Assembly: GCF_039542385.1 (NCBI RefSeq)
Contig: NZ_BAABIA010000001.1
Location: 124,001 to 188,000, forward strand
DNA length: 64,000 nt
Direction: 5' to 3'
Origin: Prosthecobacter algae
GTDB taxonomy: Bacteria > Verrucomicrobiota > Verrucomicrobiia > Verrucomicrobiales > Verrucomicrobiaceae
The notes beneath the pieces are model-generated. The model ran no database searches. It was not told where the DNA came from and saw nothing but the letters and a program-made list of their open reading frames with translations. Position 1 is the stretch's first letter; the number at the start of each line of letters is the position of its first letter. A program made the position numbers and the translations under genes. Positions 62,020-64,000 of this stretch are shown piece by piece.

Positions 62020-62556
62020 TCAGTGAAGATTTTGCGGCACCTTCACCAGCTTCGCCCGGTCATAACCCTGGGCCTCCAAACGTTTCAGGATGCCCTGGTA
62101 AGTCGCCTCATCCAGGCTGGGCTTCCGGCTCAGCACCCAGGCCAGCTTGCGATTGGGATAACCAATGACACTCCACTGATAATCGGGGTCCAAATCAATG
62201 ATCAGGTAGGGGATGCGAAAGGGCCACAGGAGCTGCACGCGCCATTCGGCATTCGTTTCTTTATTGTGCACCCAGGCCTTGCCTTTCCACTGCTGGAGCG
62301 GGGCGTCTAATGAACCTTTGCGAAAGAGAAAGATGTTGTCCATCTTTCCATCCGGTCGTGGGGTGTAACGATCCAGCGTGCCCACCTTGCCTTTTTCAAG
62401 CGAGTAGGGAATGTGGGCAAAGACATACCAGTCCCCCATGTAACGTGGCAGATCCACGTGGGCGACGGTTTTGAGTGGGGGCTGTTTCACGGCGGTGGAG
62501 CATGAGGTGAAAGAAAACAGGCACGCCGCAGCGAGCAGGTAGTAAAAAGTTTTCAC
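62020..62556 (-). CDS. blc: Outer-membrane lipocalin lipoprotein
   Basis: A 178-residue lipoprotein (signal MKTFYYLLAAACLFSFTSC) with the bacterial lipocalin fold: VDLPRYMGDWYVFAHIP (GxW motif), LDRYTPRPDGKMDNIFLFRKGSL, AEWRVQLLWPFRIPYLIIDLDPDYQWSVIGYPNRKLAWVLSRKPSLDE. Blc proteins bind lysophospholipids and are often stress-induced. The match is clear in the early and late motifs. Confidence 0.9.
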   Translation of the reverse strand: MKTFYYLLAAACLFSFTSCSTAVKQPPLKTVAHVDLPRYMGDWYVFAHIPYSLEKGKVGTLDRYTPRPDGKMDNIFLFRKGSLDAPLQQWKGKAWVHNKETNAEWRVQLLWPFRIPYLIIDLDPDYQWSVIGYPNRKLAWVLSRKPSLDEATYQGILKRLEAQGYDRAKLVKVPQNLH

Positions 62557-62670
62557 ATCCTAGAGAACGCCTCGCACTGACCAAAAGGGGCAAGGAAATG
62601 CGAGCTGTGCAGCGTATGATTCTCCTGTAGGGCAATCAAACGACAATCGCCTTTAAATGGGTTTTGCGCT

Positions 62671-63123
62671 TCATTTCAATCGTTCCAGGGCGATGACATC
62701 TAACCGATCCTTTTCCCTGACTGAGGTCGATTTGAGCCGGATCAGGGCCGCTTTAGAAGCGTAACGAACAATGCGATCTCCGATTTCCAAAGTGCCAGCA
62801 TCGGGAAGTAGGTCGCTGTAATACAGACCCGTCATGCGAGTGAAGATATCAATTTGGCAGTATTCAGATTCTTCCACTACACGAATAGCTCCTTCTTCAT
62901 CCGTGAAGTCATCCATGGATAGTTCACGGGCAAATCCCTCGCCATAATCCGACAGTGCATCGAGCAAGCGGGATACATTTTGAGTGCTTGCCTCGATGAG
63001 AATATCCACATCCTCCGTCATTCGCATGTAGCCTTGAAGGGCCACGGCCACTCCACCGACGACGATGAATTGAACATCGTGATCAGCGAGGCGCACCAAC
63101 AGTTTTTCGAATGAGGGTTCCAT
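62671..63123 (-). CDS. Nucleotidyltransferase-fold protein (DUF6036-like)
   Basis: The ATG at 63123 (MEPSFEKLLVRLADHDVQFIVVGGVAVALQG) is preferred to one 15 codons upstream. The 150-residue protein has the polymerase-beta-type nucleotidyltransferase start FIVVGGVAVALQGYMRMTEDVDILIE (GG plus DxD). Later AALIRLKSTSVREKDRLDVIALERL is typical of DUF6036-like proteins. Related proteins are toxins or antitoxins in MNT/HEPN-like or AbiE-like pairs. It overlaps the small upstream gene by 41 bases. Confidence 0.7.
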   Translation of the reverse strand: MEPSFEKLLVRLADHDVQFIVVGGVAVALQGYMRMTEDVDILIEASTQNVSRLLDALSDYGEGFARELSMDDFTDEEGAIRVVEESEYCQIDIFTRMTGLYYSDLLPDAGTLEIGDRIVRYASKAALIRLKSTSVREKDRLDVIALERLK

Positions 63124-63262
63124 CGGATTCAGGAGTTCGCCAAACACCGCCACGCAGCCGTTGTGCATTTTTCCACAGCATTTCCAGACGCTTCAGTGGT
63201 GGCAGACTGGAAAGGCTGCCACCCACGGTTCGGCGCAAGGTCTCCTGTAAATCGTCAGGCAT
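63083..63262 (-). CDS. Small protein paired with the nucleotidyltransferase
   Basis: A 59-residue basic protein starting at ATG 63262 (MPDDLQETLRRTVGG); 11 more codons are open upstream. It contains LSSLPPLKRLEMLWKNAQRLRGGVW and no signal or membrane segment. I do not recognise the family. Its overlap with the nucleotidyltransferase implies coupled expression, so it may be the partner in a toxin-antitoxin-like unit. Confidence 0.55.
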   Translation of the reverse strand: MPDDLQETLRRTVGGSLSSLPPLKRLEMLWKNAQRLRGGVWRTPESDGTLIRKTVGAPR

Positions 63263-63361
63263 GGATGAACATAATGAATACTCTGTAAAATACAAGGTGA
63301 ACGCGTGAGATGTGTCTCCTCGGATTCAGGAGCTCTGAATCCAAGGAGAGGGGGCTAAAAT

Positions 63362-64000
63362 TTACCCTTTCTCAAACACAGGCTTCCCATCCTTCATCGT
63401 GGCGATGATAACATCGCCATCCTTGAAGCCGCCTTCCAGCACTGCCAAGCTTAGCGGGTCCAGCAGATGTTTCTGGATGGCACGCTTCAGCGGGCGGGCT
63501 CCATAGACCGGATCAAAACCAGCGTCGGCCAGGTAACGGGTGGTCTCATCCGTGACGGTGAGGTGGATGTTTTGTTTGGCCAAACGAGTGATCACACGCT
63601 GAAGCTGGATCTTCACGATCTTGTCGAGCTGGGCGGCATCCAGGCGATCAAAGATGACGATTTCATCAATACGATTGAGGAACTCGGGGCGGAAGAATTG
63701 CTTGAGCGACTCACGCACCAGGGCGTCGCGTTGCTCGGCATTGTTCACGTCCTGAATGGCGTTGCTGCCGATGTTGCTGGTCATGATGATGACCGTATTT
63801 TTGAAGTCCACGGTGCGGCCCTGACCGTCGGTGATGCGGCCATCATCCAGCACTTGCAGCAGGCTGTTGAACACGTCGGGGTGGGCCTTTTCCACCTCGT
63901 CAAACAGCACCACGCTGTAAGGGCGGCGGCGCACGGCCTCGGTGAGCTGGCCACCTTCGTCATACCCCACGTAACCGGGAGGCGCACCGATCAGGCGACT
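63362..64000 (-). CDS. clpB: ClpB disaggregase, C-terminal part (continues beyond the window)
   Basis: The frame enters at the window edge with [45 protein letters not shown], the second AAA+ domain's pore loop (GYVGYDEGG) and Walker B. It continues through sensor [15 protein letters not shown], arginine-finger region [17 protein letters not shown], sensor [26 protein letters not shown] and stops at 63362. About 212 residues are in the window; the rest lies outside. ClpB works with DnaK to rescue aggregated proteins. Confidence 0.95.
   Translation of the reverse strand, partial: SRLIGAPPGYVGYDEGGQLTEAVRRRPYSVVLFDEVEKAHPDVFNSLLQVLDDGRITDGQGRTVDFKNTVIIMTSNIGSNAIQDVNNAEQRDALVRESLKQFFRPEFLNRIDEIVIFDRLDAAQLDKIVKIQLQRVITRLAKQNIHLTVTDETTRYLADAGFDPVYGARPLKRAIQKHLLDPLSLAVLEGGFKDGDVIIATMKDGKPVFEKG

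Noticed and set aside
1-64000. Apparent frequent GTTAGG/CCTAAC hexamer across the window
   Set aside because: A rough base-composition estimate predicts a similar number by chance, so no enrichment can be claimed.
1-64000. CRISPR arrays, prophage or rRNA
   Set aside because: No regularly spaced direct repeats, phage structural genes or rRNA sequences were found on reading both strands.

Overview
The window reads as chromosome from a member of the Verrucomicrobiota, probably a Verrucomicrobiaceae / Prosthecobacter-like bacterium. The clues are an LpxC-FabZ fusion beside lpxA, an alternative complex III (act) locus, two very large autotransporter-associated beta-strand repeat proteins (one with a PEP-CTERM tail), paired secreted Deg-type proteases, many small lipoproteins, and moderately high GC with strong use of GC-ending codons. 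The assignment is inferred from gene content; no marker gene such as 16S rRNA is present.

Layout. 0-4.3 kb: the 5' part of a secreted beta-strand repeat protein, an M42 aminopeptidase, a phosphodiester glycosidase lipoprotein and RdgB. 4.3-6.9 kb: an AT-rich control region and the lipid A genes lpxC/fabZ and lpxA. 6.9-10 kb: a NarL-type response regulator, a MacB-type permease and a retropepsin-like lipoprotein. 10.1-16.4 kb: actABCD, preceded by a perfect CRP/FNR-type palindrome and closed by a strong terminator. 16.5-28.2 kb: housekeeping genes (avtA, argS, recQ), a beta-lactamase-fold hydrolase, a divergent PEP-hydrolase/AraC pair and a CHASE2-like membrane protein. 28.4 kb: tRNA-Gln(CTG), then deoC. 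29.3-32.5 kb: a catalytically intact Deg protease followed by a degenerate paralogue. 32.6-37.4 kb: a compact RNase III-like protein, then a promoter, a terminator/antiterminator leader and an EamA transporter - methyltransferase - MMPL exporter operon. 37.4-43.1 kb: a secreted beta-propeller protein and the PEP-CTERM repeat protein. 43.2-49.3 kb: a SNF2 helicase, an AraC regulator, Maf, a YgdI-like lipoprotein and a methyltransferase. 49.3-52 kb: recG with an in-frame REP-type transposase. 52-55.7 kb: a histone-deacetylase-family enzyme, a GHKL-ATPase/nuclease fusion and a VapBC-like pair. 55.8-64 kb: bioA, prlC, a YHYH protein, SelO, lipocalin, a nucleotidyltransferase pair and the C-terminal part of ClpB.

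The most unusual items are four. (1) A 588-bp REP/RAYT-type element lies inside recG, exactly 196 codons long, and leaves a single open reading frame. (2) A 585-residue protein fuses a GHKL (Hsp90/MORC-like) ATPase to a Shedu-like PD-(D/E)XK nuclease, beside a toxin-antitoxin pair; it looks like a one-gene defence system. (3) A transcribed leader in front of the EamA operon has three mutually exclusive segments forming a clean antiterminator/terminator switch, and I do not recognise its sensor. (4) A perfect TGTGA-N6-TCACA palindrome lies just before actA.

No CRISPR array, rRNA, prophage or replication origin was seen. Many long open frames lie antisense to conserved genes and were set aside.
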